Below, one piece after another: positions 13,214-25,600 of a stretch of 64,000 nt of DNA (position 1 is its first letter; each line of letters begins with the position of its first letter). Source of the DNA: Symsagittifera roscoffensis (taxonomy: Eukaryota; Xenacoelomorpha; Acoela; Convolutidae); contig NC_087062.1 of NCBI RefSeq assembly GCF_963678635.1, forward strand, positions 27,984,833-28,048,832, given 5' to 3'. Made by a program: the position numbers and the translations under genes. Under the pieces are notes generated by a model. That model was not told where the DNA came from. It saw nothing but the letters and a program-made list of their open reading frames with translations, and searched no databases.

Positions 13214-14265
13214 ATTTAAGATTTGCACTCAGTGAACAGCCCAGCCGAAAACGAAATGAGCTGAGCCAGGCATAAAATATTTTAATGGAGTGAAGTTTTT
13301 CTGAAAAAAATGAATAAAAACTTAAGCTGAAGGAGATTGCTGTTTTCGGTAGTTATGGAACAAATTCCAGTATTTCGCTCAAGTTTTGTGCAATTGAAAA
13401 CAATTTGATCAGAAAAAAATTGTGCAAAAAAATGTTGTTCCTGCCCCTCTTCAATAACCTTTTTCCATTATTTTCCCGCTTTTGGTTTGCATTGTTTCTG
13501 TTTCCCACAAGTAATTTCTTGCTTAAATCAACTTTACTTCTGTTCTTAAACTTGCAGCCACCGTAAAAATGTTTAAGAAAGTTTTTCAATCTCCTGCAAA
13601 CCCAAATTTTTAGCAATGATACAGATATGAAAACATAGTGATTCATGAAAGGTTTTTTTCAGCGCTGATGAGTAAAATAGACTGCAAAATAATTGGACGA
13701 AAAAACTATTCTTTTTTTAAAATCAACAATAATTATCCGAGAGAGTTTAACCCAGTTAATAAATTTTTTCAGGTTCAGATTGCACAGAAGTTTTTCACGT
13801 GATTTTGCACAATTTTCATTTTTGTAATAGAAGAGCAAAATTGGTTTTCATTTGCGCAAATGAATCCGAAATGGAGTTGAAATGAAATCAAAGTTCAAAC
13901 TGCAAAAAAAAACAATTTCTGGCGTGATCAATCCAGTTCAACTTATATAAGTGATAAATTGTTTCTTTCATTAACAATTGAATTTAAAACGAAATCAATG
14001 ATGTATTTACTTGAAGAGAATAAAAGCAAGCGACAATGTAGTAAAATTGTCTGCGGTTTTAAAGATACAAATCAATGCCAAAATCGGAAAAAAAAAGTTT
14101 TTTTTTTCGTTTAGGAAAAAAGTAGCATTGTCTGTATTCATGATCAGTTGAGGAAAATTAACGGTCTGTCCAGCGTAAGTGAAAACTCTTAGTCGAAATT
14201 TGAATTGATTCCAAGTTAAAGAGTCAAGATTAGACAAAATAACATCTCTAAATTTTACATTTTAA
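13214..14265. other. Intergenic stretch, nothing recognised
   Basis: AT-rich sequence between the 3' end of the first gene and a SINE. No exon-like segment or repeat that I can identify on either strand. Confidence 0.5.
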
Positions 14266-14267
14266 CG

Positions 14268-14700
14268 CAGTGGCGAAGCTGAGCTTCGCACCACTTGCGA
14301 TACAAAACAAGAAAGCCGCTAGGTCAGAAAAAAAATTCGAAAAAGTCGGAAAAAACTAGGCTAAATTTGAAATTAAATAAGCATGCCAAGTCGATAAAAA
14401 AGGCCAAAATCATTAGCAAAAAAACAAGGGTAGTAACATAGCAAATATCAGAAATAAATCAGAACAATAAAAGCAACTATTTAAGCAAAAAAGAATCTTA
14501 AAAAACAACAATTCTACTATCTGACAAGTGAGTTGACAAAACATAAACAGACAAATAAGGAGCCGACAAATTTTTTGTGAAAGTGAATATTTCCAATCTG
14601 AAAAGAAACAGGTTCTGTCAGATTCAAACCCAGGGCCTTTGCCGTCCCAGGCGTCTTCGTTACCTCCAGACCAAGTGTGCCGGAGACGCAAAGTAGTTAG
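14268..14700 (-). mobile_element. tRNA-derived SINE, family A, with terminal hairpin
   Basis: On the minus strand it starts near 14,700 with a tRNA-like head: A-box region after CACTTGG, then the B-box-like GGGTTTGAATC at about 14,624. It continues with a body containing the AGCCGACAAA motif and ends at about 14,268 in GCGAAGCTCAGCTTCGCC, a near-perfect palindrome. The 20.0-20.7 kb copy has the same order of parts. Confidence 0.6.
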
Positions 14701-14849
14701 AATTAAAAAGGAACTGAGCCTAGATTTACCACTACTTACTTTTACCATTCTGCGCCTCAAGTTATTAACGGGGAAAAAAGCCTGGTCGCAGAAACGTCAA
14801 ACACCATCGCAAGATCGAACAGTTTGCCTGGCTTTGATCTTCAAGAACC

Positions 14850-16650
14850 TGTAATCTTAAGGACGAATTTGAACATGTAGTTTGACAAACTACAAACACT
14901 TAAATACTCGATTTATTCAGAGTAATTGTTTTTAAGTTTATTTTACTAACTTTGTTATCAATGACTAAGAGCAACTAATCCCCGCCTTGCGGGTCTAATT
15001 CAATCTTATTATTATCATTTCATTACGATTTCCCAAAAAACAGGACGATTTTCAGAACTTAATATCTCGAATAAAATTTTGTCTTTCCGGCGTTTTTACA
15101 GTTTTTTATGCTCACATCATTTTTTTCCATACCCTTTTAATAGTTTAAATTTTAGTTTTGTGAAAGTTGTTATCAGAGGTTAATTTACATCCAAACATCT
15201 TTGACAAGCTTCAGAAGAATGAAAATTAGTTTTGTCTTTAAAATCAGACAGCATGGCAAAAGTTTTTTTTATATACTTCAGGTAAACTTCTTTGCGATCA
15301 TTCAGATTTTTATTTTTTGTCCATATTGCCTCTTTTACCTTGAAAATAGCCAATAGGAACGTTGAAAATGTACTCGAGACCAAAAACATTGACCGCACTT
15401 TTGAAGTATTTTGGATTTATTTCTAAACATAATTATCACCTTAAATTTGAATTTTAAAAGAAGCTACTATTGATTAGTTTGTTGCAACAAAACGATAAAA
15501 AAAACCTTCACGCGAGTTAATTTTCTGTCAGGAATTAACTAGGGAATTTGATACTCATTTGAGGAGATTCCTAGTACGTGTTTTTTTAAGTTGTTTTCTG
15601 TATTTCGGATTGAGCAGGGTAGTTTTAGATAAAAAATCACTGACTTTGTTTAAAAAATAGATGCCCTTTAAGCTCTTTGAATTTCTAAAACAAATTCTAC
15701 TTTCGTATTTGGAGAAAGCTATTTACGTCACTTTCAGTAGATGAATTTATAACACTTTAAATGCACACTTATACTTGGGATTTCGATTGGAAAAAAGTTG
15801 ACATCGCAGTAGGACACTACGCTTCGCTTGTAAATACATTAATTCTCATAAAACATTCTACCAAGCAGCAAACCTTTGCAATTTCGAGCAAAAAACTGCA
15901 AATATTCTTTCAAGTTAAGCAAGCAACGTTGCTTTGAAAATGGCTGAGCTTTTGTCTTAGTTTGCACCACTGACCATCTGTTCCTCAATCATACCTTTTA
16001 CCGACTCGAGTCCACAATGAGATTAAAAATTGAGCAATTAACTACATTGAATCAAAGAGCGAAACGATAAGATTTTCTTGTGCACGCTCTTCAGCATTGA
16101 TACTTAGCAAAATGAAAATGACTATTTGATGAAAACGGATCAATATAAACATGAATTTATCAAATCGTTTGTTTAGTACAAATTTACACTATTTACAGTT
16201 ATCTATCCTGTTTATTCCGACCAGCGACGAAGTCAAACAGGAACTCGTATTTGGGTGATACATTACCACTCGGAGACATCACAAATAAACATCAGGGGGT
16301 TGATGATAGATCATATTCAAGCACTTTCAGTCAGTCTTTTCCCAAAAGTTTAATCAGTTTTGACTATTTTGAAGTTTTCGCTTTTTATAGCGAAGAGTGG
16401 ATAAAAGGTGGAGACACTTTCAACGATACGAAAGAAGTTTTAGAATACGCCATTAGCAATCATTAGAAAGCCAAATTAGCATCCTAACTCACTTCTTCCA
16501 AATCCAAAGACGACAAATTAACAAACACTTATTCCTTAAATTTTTTGTTTTCCCTAAAACCTACTGTGGTCGGAATATTCTATATTACTTGCACAGAAAC
16601 TGGCAATTTGTTTTCCTTCGGTAATCGCCTTTGTTGTGATTTTTCATAGT
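14850..16650. other. Gap between converging genes, nothing recognised
   Basis: About 1.8 kb between the SINE and the last exon of MKS1. It presumably holds the MKS1 3' untranslated region on the minus strand, but I cannot place its end. A 71-codon plus-strand frame at 16,251-16,466 has no recognisable family. Confidence 0.45.
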
Positions 16651-16671
16651 ATTTCTCTTCTGAAGGTCGCT

Positions 16672-19600
16672 TCACTTGAGCACTCCTTCTCTAGCAGCTC
16701 TCAATTTGTTGCGAGTCTTGATGAATGTGTCCAGAACACTCTGTACTGTTTGCTGCATACTGTGTCCCCCCAGTCTGTCAATCATATTCATCGTCGTCTT
16801 TTTCTTACTTCTCTCTTGTTGGAACTCCTTGTCGAGGAAAAGCCTGCAATCACTCTCAATGTTAACTAATTTGATTGGAACGACAATAAAAGACTTAAGC
16901 TCGACTGGCAACAACTTATACTCTAAATAACCTTTCAATATGCTTCAACAACAATATTATTGAAAATTATTTAAGTGACCGGAAACATTATGTTGAGCAT
17001 GGCGTTGAAATATCAGCTGTTAAACCAATCAGATTTGGTGTGCCCCAAGGCTCGGTTTGGGGCCATTACTTTTTCTATTATATAAACAATAAACCTGATT
17101 TATACAATAATTCAAATGTTGTTATTTCTGCTGATGACACCACAACATATATAATGATTTTCGTAATAGTAATAATGAGCTCGAAAATAATGAATTTTTT
17201 TCTTGATTTGTTAATTGGTTTGCAAACATCGGTTGACCACCATAATGAAGGATTAATGTGTATCTGTTCACATTGGGAAAAAATTGAACTTCACAACGAC
17301 ACAAATAAGCATTAGCGGTCTCATGCAAACAAACCAATTACTAACTGCTCATGACCTTTACACGGCTGAGTTATACGACAGACATAACTCTCAAAACAAT
17401 TTGCTTGACTTGTCGGGGCTATCCAACCGGCGTGTTAGCTTAAGGATTTTTTATTATAATAAACAACAAATTCAGCTACACATCAATCACAAATAGGCTT
17501 AGGATTCTCTATAACTTTTTGCTCGCAAAATGATCTAGTTATTTTTGACAAAAAAAATTAGTTGACGAAAAGGATTTTCAGAAAAGGTTTCAAATATTTA
17601 AAATTAGTTTTTTAAGTCTTAGAAAAAAGGGATATTAATAATTTGCTGTTCTAAAACCTTCATTCTATTAGACTTGATCCTCTTTTCTATAACTTTTTTC
17701 AGCGTTTACTACGCGATGAGCTAAAATCATCTTTGAGAAACTATCTAGGCATTCTGTAAATTTTGTTAACTAGTGTTTGTAATATATAGCTAAATACTTC
17801 AACTAACTTTTGCATGAAAGTTGTCTCAACCAGCAAAAAGAAGAATTTAAGGTTACTCCCCCTATATTGCTTTCAACGGAACTGCTGTTGTGCCACTACA
17901 ATACTACATGCGTTGTTTCGGTTTGTTCCGACTTTCGAAGGTGTCGGAATGATCGTGCTTGTGGTGTTTTTTCTCCAGACCAAATTCGATATGTTTACTA
18001 GCCAATTTGAACAGAATTTTTATATCATCTGAAAACCCGTGATGTCTTGAGCTCAATTTAAAAACCTGCGATCTACTTTGGGACAATCTAAGCGCGAGAT
18101 ATTTCGTGCTTTTAGCGCGCGTAGGTAGCTATTTAATCCGCTCATAAATAGGTTCAAATTTGATTGATGCAAAATATTTGATGTTTTTAATGCGTTGATA
18201 GAGTTGTTTTTTTTTTGATAATTTTTTTTTCAATTGATATTTTCAAAATTTATTTCAACGACGTTGAAGGGCAGTCAGAACAATCAGGGCTTTGCGCTGA
18301 TACGAGCAGTCTTGTCATTCTTGTCTAAGTATTGTTGCTTCACTGCAGGCAACCCGACATAACTACTTAGAGGCAGAGAAATTTAGCCACTTCACCGCCG
18401 CCCCTACTTCATTTTGTGAAGATTAATTGACACAAAACCACTATTTGGCATCAATCGAGAGAGAATTTGGTGATAGTATGAATGACCTACTGGCTCTGCA
18501 TGATTGTGTTGAATCGCAGCTTGACAGACCCCGTAGCCTCAGTCATCATCCCATACTTGCTCAACACCACTCCATCCTAAAATTAAGCATAACACACTAG
18601 TCTCTACACAAATTTATCACATTTAGATTTGGAAATTCGTATTACGATTTGGAATTGTTTAAAAGATGAAACAAATTAGCGCATTCTTATAAGCTGACCA
18701 AACCAAAATATTGCCAAATATATGGATATTACAAAAGCATCACAGCTGCGAAAATTCAACACCAGCAGGCTATCGATACATTTTGACGACTAGATGGAGC
18801 CTATTTAGTAGGAGACTTTGATACTTTGTCTTGCATGAAACAGATGGCGTGAAAAATTTCAGTGGAAAAATTCCAGCTTTGGATGCTAGCCTGTGAAGTT
18901 GGTTTGGATACGAAAGCGATGTCCTCTAGTTCGGGGGATCCTCCGACGAAGAACCTCCTTAGCTCCGAGGAGAGAGACCCGTTGCCCAGAGGACGCCAAC
19001 AGGACACTTCTGTTTCAATCACGCCTGCAATTAAAATCACAACAAAGTAATGCTTTAATAATACACGAAAATTCAGCTCAGCTCATCAACGTTAAAGATA
19101 TCTTGTTACTTTTTTAAACATCACAAGAGACGTATAATAACGAATAGCCATAACTTGGTCAAAAGCAGACTACATTATTCATACTGGTATAGCATACAAG
19201 AAAAAATAATCAATTCTCTTTAAAACAAGGCTACATGCCTGGAGTGGCTGGTAGTTTCACCCAACCGTAACCCTCGGTTCTGAATCGGAGCCACTGGTCT
19301 ATGGATAGCACTTCTATGAACAAAGTCGGCCACTCCGAGTGGATTCCGTCTGAAGCACAATTCACAGTTGAAATACTTAAAATCCTACATCATGCACCTA
19401 CCCTACCTCATTTTGAAGCAACTAAACTACTACCAGGGTTGGTACAAATTGTTACATATTCAATCAATCTCAAAATGATGAGCTAACCTGAGTCTTCCGA
19501 ATCGTTTCTGAAGAAGAGTTCGAATTCCATCGGAAAGCCAAAGTTACTCACTTCGTCCTGGAACAGAATACAGAAACAGGTTAAAGATGTTTGAAAAAGG

Positions 19601-22600
19601 ACGCAGTCACATTCAAATTCGCGTCTCTCACCAATCTTGTCATATTTTCAGCCGCGCCTGTTTAAAAATGTTTAAGTTGCTGCAACAAAATAGACTTGTT
19701 TAATATCTTGCCTTGCCATTAGGAGCTACTCGCTTGTTGCACCTCTGAGTTACTCCTGTGATCTGACATGAGTTGGGATCAGCCCACCAACCTAAAGCAG
19801 ACAATTCTTCAACCCTCAAATTTTGATAAAAAAATGAATAAGAAGACATTAGTCTACATGGAAAAACTATACTTTTACAGAAACTAAGTACAACAAATGT
19901 AGACCAGCGATGTATTCATGAACTTGATTCCTTGGATAAATAACATAACCAATAGACAGTTGGAAAAGAGTCAAATAACACAAGTAAACAAAAATACCGA
20001 ATTATACATTTATAAAGGAGCAGTCCGAAAGAATGTATTATTTTACACAGAGGCTTCGCATCACTTGCGATTAAACACAAACATATAAAGTCGAGAAAAT
20101 GGAAAAGGTTGAAAAAAATAGTTCTACCAAAAACTAAATTTTCGTATGTATGAATAGAACTTGATTCTAGGCTAACATGGCGAAATTTGAGCATTAAATT
20201 AGTAACGGAACAAAACTTATGAAGAGGAAACAAAGCCTACAATCTTTGAGGAGACATAAGTTGAGCAGAAAAAAAACAAGATCTCATACAAAAAAATCTT
20301 TACAGTTTCAAGTCACACCAAAAACTAGAATGAACAAGAGTTGGACTTTAATTTACAATGGAAGTTGCTTACAGCACACGAAAAGAAAAATCTGTGAAGT
20401 TGCAACTAAGACGACAACCTTTGAGCAGGCACGTTTTGCGCCGAAAAAAAATGTTAAAAAGTTTTTTTTTAAAGTTTGAAATCCACCTCCCTGAACCTAC
20501 ATAGAACAACAATTGCACTTGCAAAGAAAAGTTGCTTCCAGGTTAAACAAGAAGTGTGCTGTGGCAACTAAGCCGACAAAACTTTCAGCATAATGGAAGT
20601 CCAACATTTAATTTTTACCAATTTTTTTTTTTCAATTGCCAACATACTGAAAAAAAAACAAGGTCCGACCGAGTCGAACCCCAGACCAGAGGGTAAAAAC
20701 GCGACGGCGTTAACTCTAGGCCAAGTGGGAAGAAACCTAGGGTTGCGAAAGTTCATAAGCAAAGCAAGATAAAGAAAAATGGTATACAAAAACGGCTGTT
20801 TTATGAAATTTGAAAAAAAGTGCCCTTAAACCTTCCCAAAACAGCCACCGAGATTTTCATATCTAAAAATTGAGTTTCCCAGTCAACTTCACATTATGTG
20901 GTCTTAACTTTCAATAAACTTCTAGTCATGAGCTTGTGATATTCTCTTTTTCTAAGACAGAGGAGAAGCAGCGCTTCGAAAACACAAGCTAGCCAGAACA
21001 CGAAAAAATCAGCTTTAAAATGAAAGAAGAAAAAGCCTCGAATTGGTAAATTTTGCTAGGTATCGGATGCGAAACTGCGACCTCGAGATTAGGAATCTGA
21101 CGCACTGCACTCACCGCCAGGGTTGCTTAATTATCGCCAAACACCAGTCACAAAAAAATCAGCTACATATGCTAAAAAATTGCCGATGCCATGCAGCAAA
21201 AGTGGCACCAATTACAAATAGACACAACTATGCATATATTTATTTGAACACAGAGGCGAAGCTTTGCTTCGCAAACAATAGCCAGATTACGAAAAAAAAG
21301 CAGCTCTATAAAGTGCGATAAGAAAAATTAGAAATAAGCCTCGAATTAATAAAAAAAAAAGCTGCGTCTGAGATTCGAACCTGCGACCTAGAGATAAAGA
21401 GTCTCACACACTAACCAGTCAGCCACGGAAGTTTAATATGAAACACACATTAGCCAAAAATAAAGCAGAGAACAGATGCTATGCAATTTCCAAAGCTGCA
21501 GGTCGTGATTATAGGGAAAATTGCCACCAAATGAGCAATTGTATTTGCGAGTTCCATCAGGAAAAAAGTTCGTACAAACACTTCATTCTCGCTAAACCCC
21601 GAGTAAGTAATAAATTAAGCCTTTCAAAATAGCCCTAGCTCAATTAACCTTAAATAATCAAAACTAAACTAATAAAACTAATACTGAGTTCGAAAACGTC
21701 CGCAATCAAGTATGACTAGTTTACAAAAAACTCACCAAAGAAAATAGAAGGTAATATTAGCATCAGAAAACTTGCCAAGCAGTAACAAAGCCGAAAATAC
21801 CTGAGCAGAAACCTTTCAAGGCGAAAAAATTTCAAAAAAAGGCTTTAAAAAAGTTATAGAAACACCCCATCCCTCTCAATGCACACCCGCGCACACAAAG
21901 ACATTTTTAGCCCATGAAACGACACAGGGAGGCAAAGAAGTCAATATGATATTGGCCGAAAACTATTATTAGAGAAAAAAATTTTTAAAAATAAAACTTG
22001 AAAAATATATGAGAGTAAAATTACACCATACTAAAAAAGAAAAATTCCGAGGACGGATATTTGAAATATTAACATGCTCAAAAAAAAATCTGTAGCAGTA
22101 TTTTCAACAGAGAGACCAGATAAGTCCTGTGAACAAAGTTTTTTTTCGGGGAAAAAAACCAGTACACGATTGCAATACCCTTGTCGGAAAGGTAATTAGA
22201 AAAACTTGGCACAATTTTAGATAAAATTTTTTTTCTCCTACGGCGACTCAAAAAGAGGCCTCAAAACTGAAATATTGTAAAACAAAATCTTTTAAGCCAA
22301 ATGAAGAGAAAAAGAGCAGATTAAACAAAAAAAATGACAAAGAAATTGGAATTGGTAAATTTACAAACAACAATAAAAACAAATTAGCGTGTAACGCACC
22401 TCCGGTGCTTCAAATTTTTAACAACTCATAAAAAACCGCATATATTGGAAAAAAGATTTGCATCATTTGAGTGTAAACTGACAACACCCAATTACAGGGT
22501 TCGTAACCGCAAATTTAGCTAATTTTTTTATTCAAGATTTTTTAATATAAATCTTGAAAAACCTTTAAATTTTGTGACGTTTTATTTAGCTTCTTTGAAA

Positions 22601-25600
22601 AAATCTACAAAGAACTACAAAACGTCATATCTCGGAAACTAAAAGCAATGAGCAGTCGCACTTGGACGCAAGATTTGCAATTCCTGAGAGTACTCTTACA
22701 GTACCCAACTACAACGTTGGGAAATTCAAATTTTGAGAAACATCAACCTTAAGTTTTCTTAAAAAGTTTTTTTTTGAAAACCAGAAAAAAAACGTCACAT
22801 CTCAAAAACAACCAAGATTTAAGAAGTCTTATTTGAAAGCAAAATTTGCAATCCTAGACAGTACGCTGACAGCACACAACTACAGGGTTGGGAATTTCAT
22901 TTTTGTGAATTAATTTCTAATTTTAGTTTTCAGAAAATTTCCGAAAAAAATTACAAAAATCGTCGTATCTCTTGAAGTAAAACGATTTGAGCATTCCTAA
23001 CTGAAGGCCGAATTTGCAACTCCTGAGAATACTTTTTTTAAAAAATCACAAAAAAACGTCATATCTTGAAACCTACAAGGTTTTGAGCAGTCATATTTGG
23101 AGGCAAAACTCGCAGCTCCTGAGAGTAGCCTGACAGAGCCTCACTACAGAGATGGCAATTTCAAAATTTGTGAAATTTTTTTATATCTAAGCTCTGTAAA
23201 AAATTAAGAAAAACCTAAAAACCGTCATATATCGAAAACTACCAGGATTTGAGCAGTCATATTCAGAGGCAAAAACTGCAACCCCTTAGAGCTCCGTTCC
23301 CTCATAATTTTTAACAACAGGATTGAGATCTTCAAAGTTTTGGAATTTTTTAAAGTCTTTTTTTTTTGAAAATTTTTGAAAAAATCATAAAAAACGTCAC
23401 ATCTCAAAAATTACAAGCATTTGAGCAGTCATATTTGGAGGCAAAATTCACAACTCCTAAGAGTACCTTGGCAGAGCCTCACTGCAGAGATGGGAACTTC
23501 AAATTTTGTGACAACTTTTATAACTTAGTTCTCTGAAAAATTTTGAAAAAAATCCTAAAACAACGTCACATCTCGAAACTACAAGCATTTGAGCGGTCAT
23601 AATTGGAGGCAAAATTCGCAACCCCTGAGAGTTCCCTCACAACTTCCAACAACAGGATTGAGATATTAAAACTTTAAGAACTTTTTAAAATCTGAGTTTT
23701 TGGAAAGTTTTTGAAAAAATTATAAAAAAAACGTCATATCTCAAAAACTACAAGGATTTGAGAAGTCAGATTTGGAAAAATATTCACAACCCCTGAGAGT
23801 ACCCAGACAGCACCCAACTACAGGGTGAGAATGTCAAAAATTAAGAAATTTTTTCAAATTAAATTTCTAGACATTTTTGAAAATCTCGAAAATTGCCGTA
23901 TCTCGTAAACTAAAAGGATTTGGTTATTCATATATGGAGGCCAGAATCGCAAAAACCTGAGAAAACCCTGACAGAATCCCACTATTGACTTGGTCATTTC
24001 AAACTTGATGAATTAAATGAATTTAAATCGGAAAATCGAAAACAAAAATCTTAACCATAGCATTATACGATATAGCTTAGACATGCAAAAATTATTTTGT
24101 TAAACATGCAAAAATAAAACGTTGAAAAAGCTTCAATATGGAGAGATAGTGAAGCCTGCATTTAAATATATAATAGATTGAACTGCGGTTTGAAACAAAA
24201 AGCTTTTTTGAGTTTATTTTATGAAGTAACACAGGCGAAGCTTCGCTTTTTTTTTTATTAGCCCCCGGCCTGCTCAGTGCAGGACCAACCGTGGGGGAGG
24301 GGGAGATGTCATCCATTTCGCCGCAGCCGGTCCCACCTTGAGGAGGCGGATGACACTGGGACCCCTCCAGCCGTGACCGAAGCGGGATTCGAACGCATAA
24401 CCCTCGTGTTGAGAGACATGTGCCTAACCCACTCGCAAACACTTGCGAGAACACGATAAAAAGTAGTTCTATAAAGTGCAATAATAAAAATGAGAAATAA
24501 ACCACGAATGAGTAAAAATTCGGCTACCCCTGGGATTAGAACCTGCGACCAAGAGATTAAGATTCTCACACACTAACCACTCAGCCACGGAAGCTTAATG
24601 GACACCAAACACTGGTCAGAACAAATAAAGCAGAGAACAGATGCTGTGCAATTTCCAATGCTACAGTGCAATTTCCAAATAAGTGAACACTTTTATTTGC
24701 GAGATAGGTTAGGAAAAAAGAAGGTTCGTAATAACACACTAAAGTGATCCCAAAATTAAAAATGGATCAACTGTGTAAACATATTACTAATCGAACGTCA
24801 AAGCATATTCTATCAAAAACGAAGGTGCCACCAAAAATTGTAAAAAAATTAGTCGTACTATTACACTACGCTCACTAGTGTACATATCGGACGGATGCTC
24901 TACTCACACATTGGTATGTCGAGGTAGTATTGCACGTATAAGCCATCGTACTCGAAGTCCTTGGCTGACACAATCTCCCCGAAGCAGTTCACTCTCAGCA
25001 CTCCCGGTTGTGGCAGCTCGAACTGATTACCTAAAGCAAATAATAGTAATTTCATGCTTTACAAGTAGCACAGAATACGTTCCGACAGATCATCATAGCA
25101 AAAAAAAATTATATATTTTTGTACATTTTTATAGCTTACAAAGGAACTCTGACTTCATATTCTGCCTTTTTTGTCTTCATTCCATGCATTAATTTGGTTA
25201 CTTTATAAATGTCGAATAAATCAAGCTTCCAATACGATATCAGAAATTGCCGGTTGCTGTGCAAATAGTAGAGAAAATTCCAAGCACAAGATTCCAATTT
25301 TGGTTAGTTTTTTCGATTGGCTAGGGAGAGACTCTACTGAGCTGCAAAAAGTTTCAAGACTCGAAAACACAAAAACGCATACAAAATTCCGCCCTTTAAG
25401 CAACCTTTTCTGATGCACCAAAGCCAATAAAAAAAAAACCTTTGAAGCAAAAAAAGCAAAATTATACTGAAATCTTGAAACTCAATTACCTACATCTTTA
25501 AAAAGTTGGAAACGGCTCTCTCAAACGGTGAAAACTCCGTGCCTGAGCATTCAAACAAAGTCCATGCTGAGGAAAAAACCGACAAAAATAAACAGTAAGA

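Noticed and set aside
16676-16930. 84-codon plus-strand ORF
   Set aside because: It is antisense to the last MKS1 exon and shows no domain.
18801-18890. Extension of the MKS1 exon at 18,891-19,024 to the TAG at 18,801 as the gene's 3' end
   Set aside because: The B9 protein continues in phase into 18,576-18,491 and 16,843-16,672 with recognisable MKS1 sequence, so the gene does not end here.
21360-21425. tRNA gene on the minus strand (A and B boxes present)
   Set aside because: The acceptor stem does not close and the head is followed by a conserved SINE body present in other copies. The same holds for 24,520-24,597, 20,660-20,735 and 14,600-14,690.
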